Positions 45,116-58,500 of a stretch of 64,000 nucleotides of DNA are shown in pieces. Below the pieces are notes generated by a model that saw only the letters and a list, made by a program, of their open reading frames with translations, was not told the origin of the DNA and did not search any database. The stretch's first letter is position 1, and every line of letters starts with the position of its first letter. The position numbers were made by a program, and so were the translations under genes. The DNA is from Nectonema munidae (lineage: Eukaryota; Nematomorpha; Nectonematoida; Nectonematidae), in assembly GCA_030549495.1 (NCBI GenBank), contig JAUIRK010000903.1, forward strand, positions 2,418,001 to 2,482,000. The letters are read 5' to 3'.

Positions 45116-46689
45116 CGAAGAAAACATTCAACAGTACATTTACATTCTCTATCTATATATTCAAGCCGAGAGGAATAATATAGTAAACGTGCAAAATGGA
45201 TATATTTTTAGAAAAAATATGAGAGAAACAAGTTTGGATCGTACCACACCTGAGTTACTCAATCAACGTGCTAAATCAATAAGTATTTTGACGCTGTTAT
45301 GTAATTTAAAACTTAAATTGGTTGAATTTTGTACATTATTTTGATTAGCGCAGCCGTTTCGTGAGCATCTATTAATCAATGAAAAAATTCGAGATAAAGT
45401 TGAATCAATGAAGTTTCATTTTTTTTCGATAGAAAAATGTGTACTATTTTCTCTAAGTAAAAAATTTAGCAAACCAAAACACTATTAAATTATATTTATG
45501 CTGAAATTAAAATCTACATATTCAAAAATCTCCATACCCTTTGTACACTGATCTATAAAGAGAATTTTATCCTATTCATCTTAAATTTTATATTAAGCAA
45601 ATAAAACTCTTGAAACTAACAATAAAACAAGCTTTAACTTAATGATCATTTTATTGCAGATATTAAAAGGGAATGAGGAAATTTACATACAGTAGAAGGG
45701 GCTTTTTATTAAAAAAATATGTATTATAAAAATATTTATATGCAATCTTAATATTAGAAAATGGGTTTTAAAATTATTTGACTCTCAACTTACATGGGAA
45801 GCAACCATTTGTCAAATTTTAGTAAAAAGGCCTTTGAAAATAGGGTGAAAAGGGAACAAGAGTTTATTAAATTTCGGCACCACTTCATGCCTTTCCCAAG
45901 TAAAACTTCTAAAAAAAAAGGCTTAAAATACTTTATAAAATGTATAGAACTTGATTATGGACTGAGTAGATCTATGTACATATGTAGGATGTGCTGGACG
46001 TAACAATTGTTTGTGTGAATATTAGCAGAAATTTGTGTAGGAAAAATACTTACGTGAGAGTTGTGTGTTATGGTGGTGAGGACATTTAAAATGTGCAGTT
46101 GCTGTAGTTGAAATAGGTTTTAAGGGGTGAGGGTATTCTACATGAATTGGGATATTCGTGTGTAGTCTAGTTGTCGATATCTGGTGTTCCGACTGGATAG
46201 ATATTGTTGTCTTTGATATATTCGTGTAACCGTAGTTATTATGAGAGTCTAGTATTAATTAGTTATTCGACGTTAGATATATTGCGGGAATAGGCATGTA
46301 TATGTTGATAGACTTTGGGTTTTGTATGAATATGTTGATAGACCTTGGGTTTCGTGCTAAGTACTAACATTCAAGGAAGGGAAGTTTTTCTGAAAAAGAG
46401 GTGCAAAGTATTTTAATGTTTTAATAGTTAAATTCATTGTTTGGGTTATTTTTAATGTGTTTTATATCATATTTGATCTGGCAAGCGCAAAAAGTAATTG
46501 AATTTTATATTACATAATATAACAAAGCAGTTGGATTAAACGTTTATTTTTGTCTCCCAAAATCCGTGTCACTGCCACTTTTCTTTCCATTTGAATATAA
46601 AATCTGTCGCAAAATGAGATACGTTTTTAAGAGAGTCTACTTATAATACATGATCCTAAAAATATGAACTAATTTTTAAGAGTCTCCTT
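45116..46689. other. Intergenic stretch
   Basis: Open frames at 45111 and 45794 have no conserved motif. A 29-bp segment with TATGTTGATAGAC, TTGGGTTT is tandemly duplicated at about 46298-46355. Confidence 0.35.
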
Positions 46690-46697
46690 GTTTACAC

Positions 46698-47012
46698 CAG
46701 CGTTTTTCAAACTGTGGGTCCCGACCCTTCATTGGGTCGCGTGAAAAATAAAATGGGTCGTGACAAAAAAGAAAGGAAATCAAGAGAGAGCAAAGTGAAG
46801 AAAATCAAAAAGTATTAATATTTTATTCATACAAATTAAACAATGTGCAGATGATAAAAAAAATACCTATATAAATTGTCGGTGCTGAATAAATAAACCT
46901 AGTGATCAGAGTTTGTCTTTTTACACCTAAGTATAAAAAAAATCTTCTTGGGTCGCGACGCAAACTGTGCTTCTTGCTATGGGTCGCAGTAAAAAAAGTT
47001 TAAAAAATGCTG
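46698..47012. mobile_element. 315-bp hAT MITE with 8-bp target duplication
   Basis: Left end CAGCGTTTTTCAAACTG followed by GGGTCCCGACCC. The right end, reverse-complemented, is CAGCATTTTTTAAACTTTTT followed by a CTGCGACCC block, so the termini are inverted. It is flanked by GTTTACAC (46690-46697) and GTTTAGAC (47013-47020), seven of eight identical. The GGGTCGCGAC motifs just inside each end are typical of hAT MITEs. Non-coding. Confidence 0.8.
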
Positions 47013-47020
47013 GTTTAGAC

Positions 47021-47679
47021 TAAGCATGGTAAGGATGTGATCTGCACTGTAAACATACATCTAATTTCAAGTAATAGAGGCTTACAACGTGACTTTAAAA
47101 AACCAGGTTCATTTTGCTAACATTTATAATTTTGTAACATTGCAAGTATTTTGTTCAATTCCTGAAATGTAATGCTAAAAATCCTGCTAACTTAAAATCG
47201 CTTAAAAGAATATAAAAGAAAAAAATTAGGTTAAAAATATATATAGTTTTCACAATAAAAAAAGGTAATGTACATAACAAATATTTAAATATATTCAGAA
47301 AAGAAAGAAATAATTTATACCTTGAGTGCGTACTCTCCTATTTAAAACATTATCCTCTTCTTGTACACAAACATACGATTTTATACACTTCCCTTTTGCG
47401 TATGTACTTCATAAATGGTCATTTATTTTGTTGTGAACGATTACTATGTTAAAAATCTAGGCAAATATTCCCCGAAAGAAATTTTCATTGTTTTTATACT
47501 ACTTAAAATAAGGAATAAATTTACGTTTTTTTAAAATAAATTTAGTAAGACATTTTGTGTTAGGAACGATAACAAAAATTAAGATAAATAAAAGAAAAAA
47601 TCTGCAAGATGCTCCATTATTAGCAGTGGCTTAAAAATCACGCAAGTTTCGGAACACATGATTTTTTTATTGATAGACC
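47021..47679. other. AT-rich intergenic stretch
   Basis: Nothing recognised. Confidence 0.35.
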
Positions 47680-47690
47680 TTATAATTTGA

Positions 47691-47842
47691 GGGGCGTGAG
47701 TAGGGTTGGTTAGATGCTGGATTCGATAATTCAGGGTCTTGGGTTCGATCCTGCATCAAGCCTGCTTTCCTCATAGTTCGATACAAGCGGCGCAATTGTG
47801 CCTTCTCGATGAAAACACCCTATGGTACCTTTACCTTTACCT
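47691..47842 (+). mobile_element. tRNA-derived SINE (family A), intact with 11-bp target duplication
   Basis: The best copy in the window. Head GGGGCGTGAGTAGGGTTGG, Pol III B box GGTTCGATCC at about 47749, body TTCGATACAAGCGGCGCAAT, and a tail made of ACCTTT repeats. TTATAATTTGA flanks both sides exactly (47680-47690 and 47843-47853), as expected of LINE-driven insertion. Confidence 0.85.
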
Positions 47843-47853
47843 TTATAATTTGA

Positions 47854-48599
47854 CAAAGGGAATTTTGAAAAATCTAAATCCAAGTAAAAATTTTTATTTC
47901 TATAAAATAAAATTTTTTCTTACGCTTAAGATAAAAAGTTTCCAAAAATACAGCTCCGAATTTAATATTTAACTAGTCATAACCAAGACACAAATACAAT
48001 AAATTCTTGAAAATCTCCACTAATTTGAATGTGAATTATGAACTTTCATGCATATTTTTATTTATATGAATCAAATACAAATGTCATGTAGGTCTTGGAC
48101 TATTTATAAAATGAATTTACTAGAAATAATAAAAAAAATGCTACTACACTTATTGATAGTGTATTTTAGGCCAAATTAAAAAGATTGTATTTTTTTTAAA
48201 ACTCCGAAATTTTTATTTTCATCAATTCTCATAATTGTTTGCTTTAAAATTCTTGTCAATATGATGACTTGAAATTTTGATTATTCCCATATATAAAGAT
48301 TTACCTTTTCAAGCATTTCGCAAGCATATGTTAAAGTTCCGATAGTGCTTAGAAATTTCTTCCTACATACCTACCTACCACATCTAAGGATTGGATAAAT
48401 GTTATTGTATTTGAATTAAATTTAATGTTAGAAAAGTAAATATTTGTGTGCAAAGCAACGTTATCAACTAATATAAAAGAATTGGGCGCTTTTCTTAATC
48501 ATTCAATTATTAATAATAAGAAACCAATTTGGAGAAAATAGATATGATCATCCAAGATATATTTTTTGAAAAATAAGTTAAGGCTAGAGAGGAAAAAGA
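47854..48599. other. AT-rich intergenic stretch
   Basis: Nothing recognised. Confidence 0.35.
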
Positions 48600-49095
48600 A
48601 CTGTTCTTGAAAGAACGATGCTTCTGACTATATCCCGTAACTAGAGTATGGAGCTTTTTTCCAAGTGCAACACAAAAACACCGTCAATCATTACTTTGAC
48701 TTCTACCATTTTTACACGTATCATTCTTTGTACTATTGATCTAGAAGGCAAAGCATTGTTAAACAAACCTATTTAATCTGTGTTAAACACATCTCATCAA
48801 CAGCATCTTAATTAGCAGAAGAGGACTGCATATAAATTTTTCAATCGTAAGTTTATACGTATTAGAGATTTCAAACCATCCATTTGACGCTTTGAAAGTA
48901 CTTACTCCCATTCCTTACACGAATTTTTTAGCTTTCTCTCTAATAATCACTCCAGATATAAGAAAATTTTTGGATCTCATTTTGTTTAAGACCACTCACA
49001 ACTGGAGTGACAGAAAATGCTACGCAATCGGCGGCGGTATAGATAGTGAGAATGGCTCATCCAACAAGGCGTCTAGTGCTAACTTCCTATTAGAG
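48600..49095 (-). mobile_element. Tigger (pogo) transposase fossil
   Basis: On the minus strand, SKNFLISGVIIREKAKKFV and then GVSTFKASNGWFEIS (about 48875-48985) match the CENPB-type DNA-binding domain of Tigger transposases (I-ISG-M---KA--FA...FKASNGW). Further down VDEMCL and GLFNNALPSRS (about 48740-48800) correspond to the first catalytic motif (NADETGLF--LPSRS). Frame changes and stops are present and no terminus was found. Confidence 0.65.
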
Positions 49096-49097
49096 TG

Positions 49098-49131
49098 AAT
49101 TTTATTTTGTATATTTATACAAAATAAAATT
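49098..49131. repeat. Perfect 15-bp-stem hairpin
   Basis: AATTTTATTTTGTAT at 49098-49112 is the exact reverse complement of 49117-49131, with a 4-nt loop (ATTT). It lies next to the 5' side of the Tigger fossil. Function unknown. Confidence 0.6.
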
Positions 49132-49541
49132 TGATGGGAATTTTTTATTTGCGGATGTAAACAAGATGAATCAGGATCTTCTAAAAATATTTACTTCAAA
49201 GGATTTAATTAAATAAAATTCTTACTTAGGAATAAGTGATTACATTACCTTATTATGAATTAAGATTTTTCAATTTTTTTTAAATTGCCAAATAAATGAT
49301 ATATTAAATTCATTCATTTTTAAAAACTTCTCGAAACAAAGTACTTGAGGACAAACTTCTTTTTAATAACGAGTTTATTCTAGGTAAAATATTCATAGTT
49401 TTTCAAAACTTAGTTAACAATTCACTTATGAATAATTTTTAAACAATATTTTATTATTTACTATATTTATTTTACTTCATGTTTTATCCTAGTTTTACAT
49501 AAAATTTTATAAAAATCTAAATTATAAAACTTCGTTTTTAT

Positions 49542-52500
49542 ATGTTTAAAATGCAATCTGGTTCTAAAGTTATATCAGAAAATTCACGCAAGCGTTTCAG
49601 TGAAGGAAAACAGACCAATAACATGTATCTTTTTAAAATTCTTTTTTTTATACAACACATGATGAATTCTTCGTTTAACTCAAAGTCAGATACGAAATTC
49701 CTCTTAATTTAAATTAATTCATGCGTGCTTTTATGTCAACTTACATGCTTTGAACTTCGGTTAACTCGAATTTCAATTTTTCTCAATAATTTTCAATGCT
49801 ATGTGCAAATTGCGTCCATCGCGTGGCTATATATTTAATATGCTTTATACTAAGTTTTAAAGACAAATCAATAGAGTTTAAATCACTCATGTATTGATTT
49901 CTTTGTAGAACATTTCCTGCACTAATAAATTGCTTTGATTTATTATCTTTAAGCCGAGAAGCCCTAAGTGTCGAAATCTTTTCTGTGCAATTTTTCCTAT
50001 TTTTTTTTTATATATTTCTATTTTCTCTTTTTTTTTTATAAAATAAAATATATTCAAATAATTTTTCTTCATTAAATTAGCATGCGGACAGTATCACAGA
50101 ATAGTCATTATCAAATACATTTCTAGTAAGGTTATTAACATTGTTTTTTTGTAATATTGGTTTTACTTTTTATTTATATTGAACTTAAATTTTTACAATT
50201 TTTCTATTTGAATCTAGGCGCTCCTCCCATCCTGTTAATTCGATTAATAGTGGAACTTCGCAAGTTAAAAAACGCAAACAAATGATCAATAGATTTCTTT
50301 CTCAAAGTGTAATTTTTAACCTTTTATTACTATCATTGAAATTTTTTATTATAAAATGATGCGTTCTATACAATTTTTAATAAAATTGGTTAAAAAACTA
50401 TTTGAAAGTTATTTAAATTTTTATTAGGTTTTTATTATTTTTAAATTAATTTATTGTATTGCAATCATTTTATTTTATTTGTATTATAAGCAAATCTAAT
50501 GCTTATCAAATTATCGTTTTTATTGATTCTTGATTTATAAAATTTTGCTCCAACCTTTTAATACATGATTGGGTCAGCTAATACTTTATTTTTTTATCTT
50601 TCAACGAGTTCTACCTTAAATGAATTAAAATATTAAAAATTAAACTTAATTTTTTTTGTAAAATATGAATATAATAGGCAACTAGATGAAAACAATAAAA
50701 ACTACAGAACCTCTCGTAAGTTTTTGTTAATCGTGGGGCTGTGTAAGAATTTTAAACTTAATTTCCTTATACATATATTAACTACTTTCAACAAATATAA
50801 CCATATGTTATTTTTATGTTATCTAAAAATTTAGATACTTTTCAAGCATTGAAAAACATTTCTTTAGAAAGTTTATTCATTTTTTTTAGTTCAAATTTAA
50901 ATGGAATTCGAAATTTGAACGTATGTGATGTTCACTATATATAAATACCTTGCAGCTACATGCTATTGATAGTACTTAAATGCGATTATCTATAAATTAT
51001 ATTGTTTAAAAAAAATTTTCACTTGTTTTGGAGGCAATTTTGTTATTTATTATAAATCATTTATCCCCTACTAAACATCGGTACACGATGTGAACGAAGT
51101 AAATGAAATTCCATCATAGGGTTGCCAGATTTTCACATCATCAAACTGGGACAAAAACAGTTTTGGAAAAAGTCAAGAATAAAATTTTGCATTTCTTACC
51201 AAAATAATTAATATGAAAAAAACTTTGAAACTAAAAGATCAGTTTTTATATTAAAAGGGATAAACAATTACATTTGGAGATATATTTTTCTAAATTCCTT
51301 TTTTGTCATAAGATTAGTGAATGAAAAACAGAATTCTTACTAATCTTTCGCGATTTCGTTGTTAGAGACGGCCAAACCCGAACAATACCTGAAAGCCATA
51401 ATATCTGGCAACCATATTCTATCATCAATTCTAATTTTCTTTTTCTTTTGGTTTTCAAGCCGTTTATCGGAATTTTTCAGTGAAGAATTTGTACATTATC
51501 TATATATAATATACAACATTGACATCTTTTTGATTCTGTTATTTAAAAAACTTCCGATCTTCGAAATTTTTAATGAATTTTTTAGTCTCTGTGAATAATA
51601 TCAAATATCTAGTTTTTCTTAGCCTCTTTAGCTTTGTGTCTAAAGCTTCTTGAATTGCAGTTGTTACTTCCAGCAAGGTTTGTATTAAATAGATAACAGC
51701 CATTAGTCAAAACAGAACAAATTGTTATGAGTTTTTTTAAAACAAAAGAGTAAATATATTTTTATGATCTAAGAAAGCAATAATAAGCTCATAGAAAATA
51801 ACTCATTATTTTCAGTTATTTGTTCACAATATTACAAGAGGTAAAAGTGTGAAAGGTAAATTTACAATAAAAAAATAACAACTGCAATATTGATTAATGC
51901 TTCAAACCATTTGTCTTCTGAAAATATAAAAGATGACAAATTGTTCAACTGTTGTGGAATTTTGTCTGTTTGCTGAGAAAGATGTTGAAAAAGTTACTAT
52001 TTCTTAATCTTATTTTTATGCTTGGTATATATGTAAAAAAAACTATCGATATTAAATAGTTGTCTTCTTTTTGACCACACAATAAATGTAATCAGTCCTG
52101 TTGCCAGACTCTACATATCCCTGGGGGGGGGGGCTTAACTGATTCTAAGAAGGGCTGGACATTAAGAAAGTGAATAAACATATATAAATTTTTATTAGGT
52201 CAGTTCCATAGGGAAGGGTCAAAATAAATTTCAAAGAGTGAGCTAAGCCCCCCCCCCCCCCTCATCTCTTATCGGCAGGCTTGAATGTATTATATAATAT
52301 GTGTGTATTTTGTTTTCACTATATACATTTATAATTATTAGCAAGTTTATTTTTATTGCAATTTTATAGACGGCACATAACGTAATATTTTTACCCCTGG
52401 AACCTTGTAACGTATGTGTAGAACATCAATGACTCCACTTGCTCTCATGCTTCGATTTGATATAGCTTCCATTGATGTTGCTGTTAGATAAAAAGGTTTC

Positions 52501-55500
52501 CAAAAATTCTTCTCCAATACGTCAACCTTTTTGGATCAAGCAGCGCTTTTGAACACCCCTCACTACCCATATAACATTTCGTAACGCAATTAAACAACCT
52601 CTCCTCAAATGGCATTGTAATATATATATGTATGCCCCCGTAGCTTGAACACTTTGAAAGCCTCACATATTTCTTCCCATTCTTTCAATCTTTCAGTATT
52701 TTTAGCATTACTCTGCTTTCAAATTGTCTGTATATATGTTTTATTGACATTGATTTTTTGAAAGATTATCAAGTTTTTCAGAAAATAGCTAAATATCTAG
52801 TGATAAAATGTTTTTTTCAAACCTTAAAACTAAAAATAGTATATACGATTATTATATAAATTAGCACCATATAATTGAGTCGGGTATTTGAATACCTCAT
52901 CGCATTACTTAAAAACTTTGAGAAGAAAGGAAGGTCTGCGCTTAGACTAAAGGTTTGCGCTGGGCGCTGAAATTGAAAATTGAAAATGAAATTGCAGTTC
53001 ATTTGATTAATATTTACTGCGAGGTGGGCGGGAGTGAGTTCAATATTAGATTTGCGGGTTAACTTCTAAAATTGGCGGTATTTATGAAGGAATTCTCATC
53101 AAATCGTATAATTCATAGCTCATAATTGATCATATAAAGTGTAACATCAGTAAGTACATCACATACACACACACACACACTGACACTTTTACATTCTCAA
53201 AGCCCCGTTTGTTTCTTTAGATAAAGTACATTTTTTATTGCACAGTGCACATGCTATGCATTATATTGAAGAACTTTTCTCGCATTTTCTGTTGTTGTGT
53301 ATACTGTTTTATGCATTATGGCAAGCGAGCGTAAATTCAGTCTTGCTGATCATTTTATTTCTGCGAGAACAGCTTTGAAAAGCCAAACTGTCTATGATAT
53401 TTCATTTTTAAACAGCGTTATAAAAATAAAATTGTTTTAAATCTAACATCATAAAAATTCACTGTATAAATCTATAAATCCTATAATACTATAAATCCTA
53501 TAAATATCTATAAATACAGCATCATTTAAATTATATACTTTATCAAAATGAAATCGTTGTCTGTTAAGTTGGGCGGTTGAGGGTTTAAATATTTTATGCA
53601 CGAACCCAAGACCTTGAGTTATCGAAACCCAGTACCTACCAACCTTACTCACGCTATAAATAAATTTATCATTTTTATTATTTTCCCATTTGTTCTTATA
53701 ATTATATTTTATTAATATAATATTTATCTTCAAACTTAAGCTTTAACTTCTCTTCCATTTTTTTTAAATGTTAGTTCAAATTTTTTTTTTGCAAATATGA
53801 AAAATAAAAAGACCACTAAATTAGCTGGCTAACTTTCTTAAAAAGTGTCAACATTTTTTCAAGTATTATTGCAGGAATTAAACATCAAAACGCTGTTTTA
53901 AATTAAGATACAAGGAAAACGTAAAAGTTATGTGCTGATAATGGGTACTACCCTCTCTTAAATTGAAAATTGTGGGTTTGGCGCTGCTTTTTTAAAATTG
54001 CAGGTTGGGTGCGCGTTTTAAAATTTTAAGTGCGTGCGGTTGTTGGCATTTATGTCTTTCTTATTGCGGGGCGGATGCAAAATAATAAATGTGGGGGGGG
54101 GGGCAAATTTTTACAACCCACGCAGGGCTCTAGTCTAGACCCCCCTATGTACGCCATTGCTAATATATATATAAAGTAAACTATAAAGATTGGGACTTTT
54201 GTATTCATTCAAAAAGATTATTTTTTTCACCCTAACCATCAAATCTAGCTATTATTTTATTCCTTTTTTTAGTTAAAGACATGGCTTCCTGAGTATCAAG
54301 CGTACGAGGATTTAACTTCCCTAGAGCGACTCATTGATACAAAACTAAATCAAAAACGCCTGCAGATCCAAGATAACCTTAAGAAAAGTTATAAGGTCAG
54401 CTTATACTCACAACTTTTCATTTTATAATCATTCTTGTTGGATTAAAGTTGAATCTCGTTTTAGTTTTTATTGTTAATGTAGTTTTTTTGTGTTTAATTC
54501 AGATCAGGAGGAAATTGCGAATTTGCATTTCTACAACTACCTTTTATAATGAAGAAGATCTGCATTCCCTACCATACTGGGAATTGAAAGTTGAAGGAAA
54601 GCTTCTAGATTCCGCTTTTTCAAATCAAGTTATTTTTTATATTCGAAAATTTATCTTTTAAAACCCTAGAAATCCCAGAATTTTATATATCACAAAGTTC
54701 CAAATGGGTCAATTGACATAAAAAAAAACATAAAAATCTATTTGAATGCTTCTATTAAGTTTTATGCTACTTTTTTTAAAAGCAAAAAACTATTTATTAA
54801 TAATTTAATTCAGTATATGACAACTATTCCATTATATATATGTATATTCCCAGCCATAAAATATTTAAATGTATTCTTACAAAGCTAAGAAAAAGAAAAT
54901 TATTTATTTTCTCACGGCGATGCATCCAACTTTCTTTTCACAATGATACTATTCAACATTAAGCTCTTTTATTTAATAATTCAAAAAAGGAGGCCTTGAT
55001 ACGGCCAATCAATAACTGAACGGTTATTCAACAAAAACTGCAATTAGAAGATTGCAATAAGCCCTATATTCGAATCCTATTAATATAGCTTACCTCAATA
55101 TCTTTATCACTTCAAAAAATATCTTGTTTTTTATGGAAGCCGACATCTTTTTCTTATATCCTCTTAGGGTGGAAAATTATGCGAAGTTGAAAGATGAGAA
55201 AGAAAATATTCCAAGCCTTCTGAAAATTAAAAAATCGAATTACCTCGAAATTACAGTAGGCTTAACTGTTCAATTTGCAAAAATAAATAAAACTCGTGAG
55301 AAGTGTTGAAATTGCGTTTTATTTCTATCTGAATCTTGTTCTTATGATATTTGTACTTGCTGTTTTCAGCTTTTTATAAATTTGTTTAATTAATCAAAGT
55401 TTGAGTCAATTAACCCTAACGGTCATTAATGAAGTTACTAAAAAATTCAAGAAATATTTTTTTTATCTTCAAAATTATGATTGAATATCTCAATATTTTT

Positions 55501-58500
55501 ATCACGTTCCATTTATTTAAAATTGGTTGAGCAAAATTATGCTTTTAAAATTCCATCATCTTACAATTTCTAAGTTATTCTTCAAAATTATTTTTCCTAT
55601 CCACCAATTAATTATATTATCTAAAAGAGTATACAAGAAATTGAAAATAATTTTATTCTTCGTTTTTTAAACTATGTCAAGTGTAGCACCATTCAATTTT
55701 TTGTACCTTTTTTTAACTTCCATCTATTATCAACTTTACTCCTTTTACGGAAGTCAATGTCTAACTAAAACTTCCTAATTTTCTTTTAGATGCTCGTCCT
55801 ATTTATTTTTATAAACATCAATCTGTTAACTAGCATACCACATTCTTTATCTACGATCATTTCTCTTTGCTATTTCTATCTTGTGGTTTTACATTTTAAC
55901 TGAAATTAAGGTTTTTTCTTTAGAATTTTAACAAGCAAAACCAAGCAAGTAACACAGCCATGGGAGCAAACAATGGGAAAAGGTTTTCCTCGTTTTTTAA
56001 GAGTTTAGTGATAGAACTTGACAAATCCTTATATGGACCTGATAATCACCTTGTTGAGTGGCATAGGACGACTTCTACTACTGAAACGGATGGATTTCAA
56101 GTCAAGCGTCCTCTCAGCTCTTCTAACATCGTTCGATGCACACTTTTATTTCTTTTGGATCATCAGGTCAAAGCTTTTTTTCTTACGTTTTTTAACAAAG
56201 TACTTAATACAGTTAGAGAATTTTAATTCATAACAAACTAAGGACGCTTCTTTATTTGTGTCAACTTGTAGTAGAAATTAGTGTATATGTTATAATATAC
56301 ATACATATAGAAAGGTCAATATACATAAAAAAAAAGTGGTGAGACATGCAATGATATACGGATCTGAAACATGCGCAATTCGCATGAAAAGAAGCTGGAT
56401 GTTGAAGAGATGGATGTGTGGAATAACAAGAAAGGATAGAATTAGAAATGCGGCAATCAGAAACACGACTAAAGTGAAAGAAGATTGAGGCGGTACGCTA
56501 ATGTGGTGAGGAGTGATGAAGATGATGTTGAAAGAAGAGTAATGGAGATGAACTTAAAAGGAAAGCGAAAGAAAGGAAGGCCTAAGCGAAGATGGATGGA
56601 TTGCGTAGAAGTTGATATGAAGCTTAAAGTTTAAAGAATGACGATGTCTGAAATAGAAATGAATAGAGAAAGCTGATCAAAAAAATCCATCCCAAGTGGG
56701 AAAATATCTATTTAAGAAGAAGATACATTCATATAGAATTGGCTATAAAAATCGATATCAGTTTACAGCGTTTTTTCGGTTTTGTTTTCGAACTATTTAT
56801 ATCTTTCACCGTCATTTGTATTCTATATATTTCATACGATGTATCAAAAATACATAAAAGGGACATTTCAAAATTTAGTCTTTTCCAATCTTATATCGAT
56901 AACATCTGAGCTGGTATTTTTATTTTGCATTTTCTTTCAATCTTACTTATCGTACAGATATATAAAATAGTGCAATGCCTATCATAAGAGAAAGCCCTGC
57001 AATCTAATATGAATGCCATTTCCACACGTTTTGAAGGCCTTTCTAGATTAAATTCTCGGATCGATCAATTTGCATGCTAATTTTTTAATTTGAAATATTC
57101 TTAATGGAAAACTTCACTCTCATAATCCTACTTATATCTCCTTATAGCCACCAAAGTACAAGTTGGATGGGCAGCTAGCACGCGTATTGGCTATACAAAC
57201 TGCTTCTCGTACAGAAATAATAAAAGCTCTTTGGGAATACATTAAAACCCATAAATTACAAGACCCACATGAAAGAGATACAATAGTTAATGATAAGTAT
57301 TTATCTCAAGTAAGCAATTTTGATTAATGCTTGTTTCCAGCTGAGGCGGCATCTTTGTTTCATTAGACCTTAGAACGCCAACTGGCATAGCAAATTAAAA
57401 ATTTGTTACATATTTAGATATTTTCTTGCGATCGCATGAAATTTTTTGAAATTCCTCAAAAGATACAACCTCTCTTACTTCCACCTGAACCAATTGTCAT
57501 TAATCATATCATTCGAGTAGATCCTAACCCTTGTGATTCTGCTCCCAAAACTACCTACGCGTATTATGACTTGCAAATCGAAGTAGTGAGTCTAGTTTCT
57601 TTTTATTTAAACATTTCTTTTCTTATTTTACCTTATTTAATTCATAGGAAGATGCTGTCAAAGATCAAGCTAATAACTTTTTAATGTCTACTTCTGTTCA
57701 ACAAGAAATCTCTATTTTGGATATCAGAGTAAGTATTTTATCTTTTTTCATGTCTCTAAAGGCTTACTCACAATAAAATTTCACAAATTAAACATGAACT
57801 GATAGATAAACATCACTGTTATATTGCATATCAAGTATAGCATTTGGTTCTTGGATGTTTCAACCAAGGCCGTTTTGATCAAAACATATCATCAAAGGAA
57901 ATTGCCAATATACTGGTGGATCACAAAAATCCAGATTTTTTTCCCTCTACTTTTTACGCAAAAAAAAGTATGCTGTAATGACTGATGACCAAAGCTTAAC
58001 TTTTCTAGTTAAAATTTTCTTAGATTGAATTATTCTATTATTTAAAAAAATATCTTAATTGTAATGTCTGTGTTTAAAACGTCATATAACAACATTATCT
58101 CAATCGCATAGGCCTGGGATTCCGAATCTGTGGTACGCGTACCACTGGTGGTACGCTGTAGTTTCTCAAGTGGTACGCAAATATCTCCCTAAAACATAAA
58201 AAAATTTTTTTTGATATGCATAAAGTTTTCTCGCACTTTATATCTCTCTCAGTATATTTTTGCTAACAATAACATATATATAAGATTCTTTTTTTGTAAA
58301 ATCTCTGTGTTTGTTGTCGAACGTCAGTAATCAACGAGTCAATACAACGTGAAAACGCCTATATGGCAATTCTTGATATACATTTATTTTGCTCGTATTC
58401 TTGATAAAATACAGTGGGCCTTAATAATTTTCTCTGTCACATACATTGCTCATTGTTTTTGATCAATTTTACTGAAATAAATCTGATTATCACGGAATTA

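Noticed and set aside
45111-46003. Two open frames of 77 and 69 codons
   Set aside because: One starts inside a SINE; neither has a motif or splice context.
47691-47842. True tRNA gene at the B-box GGTTCGATCC
   Set aside because: No complete cloverleaf; body, tail and target duplication show a SINE.
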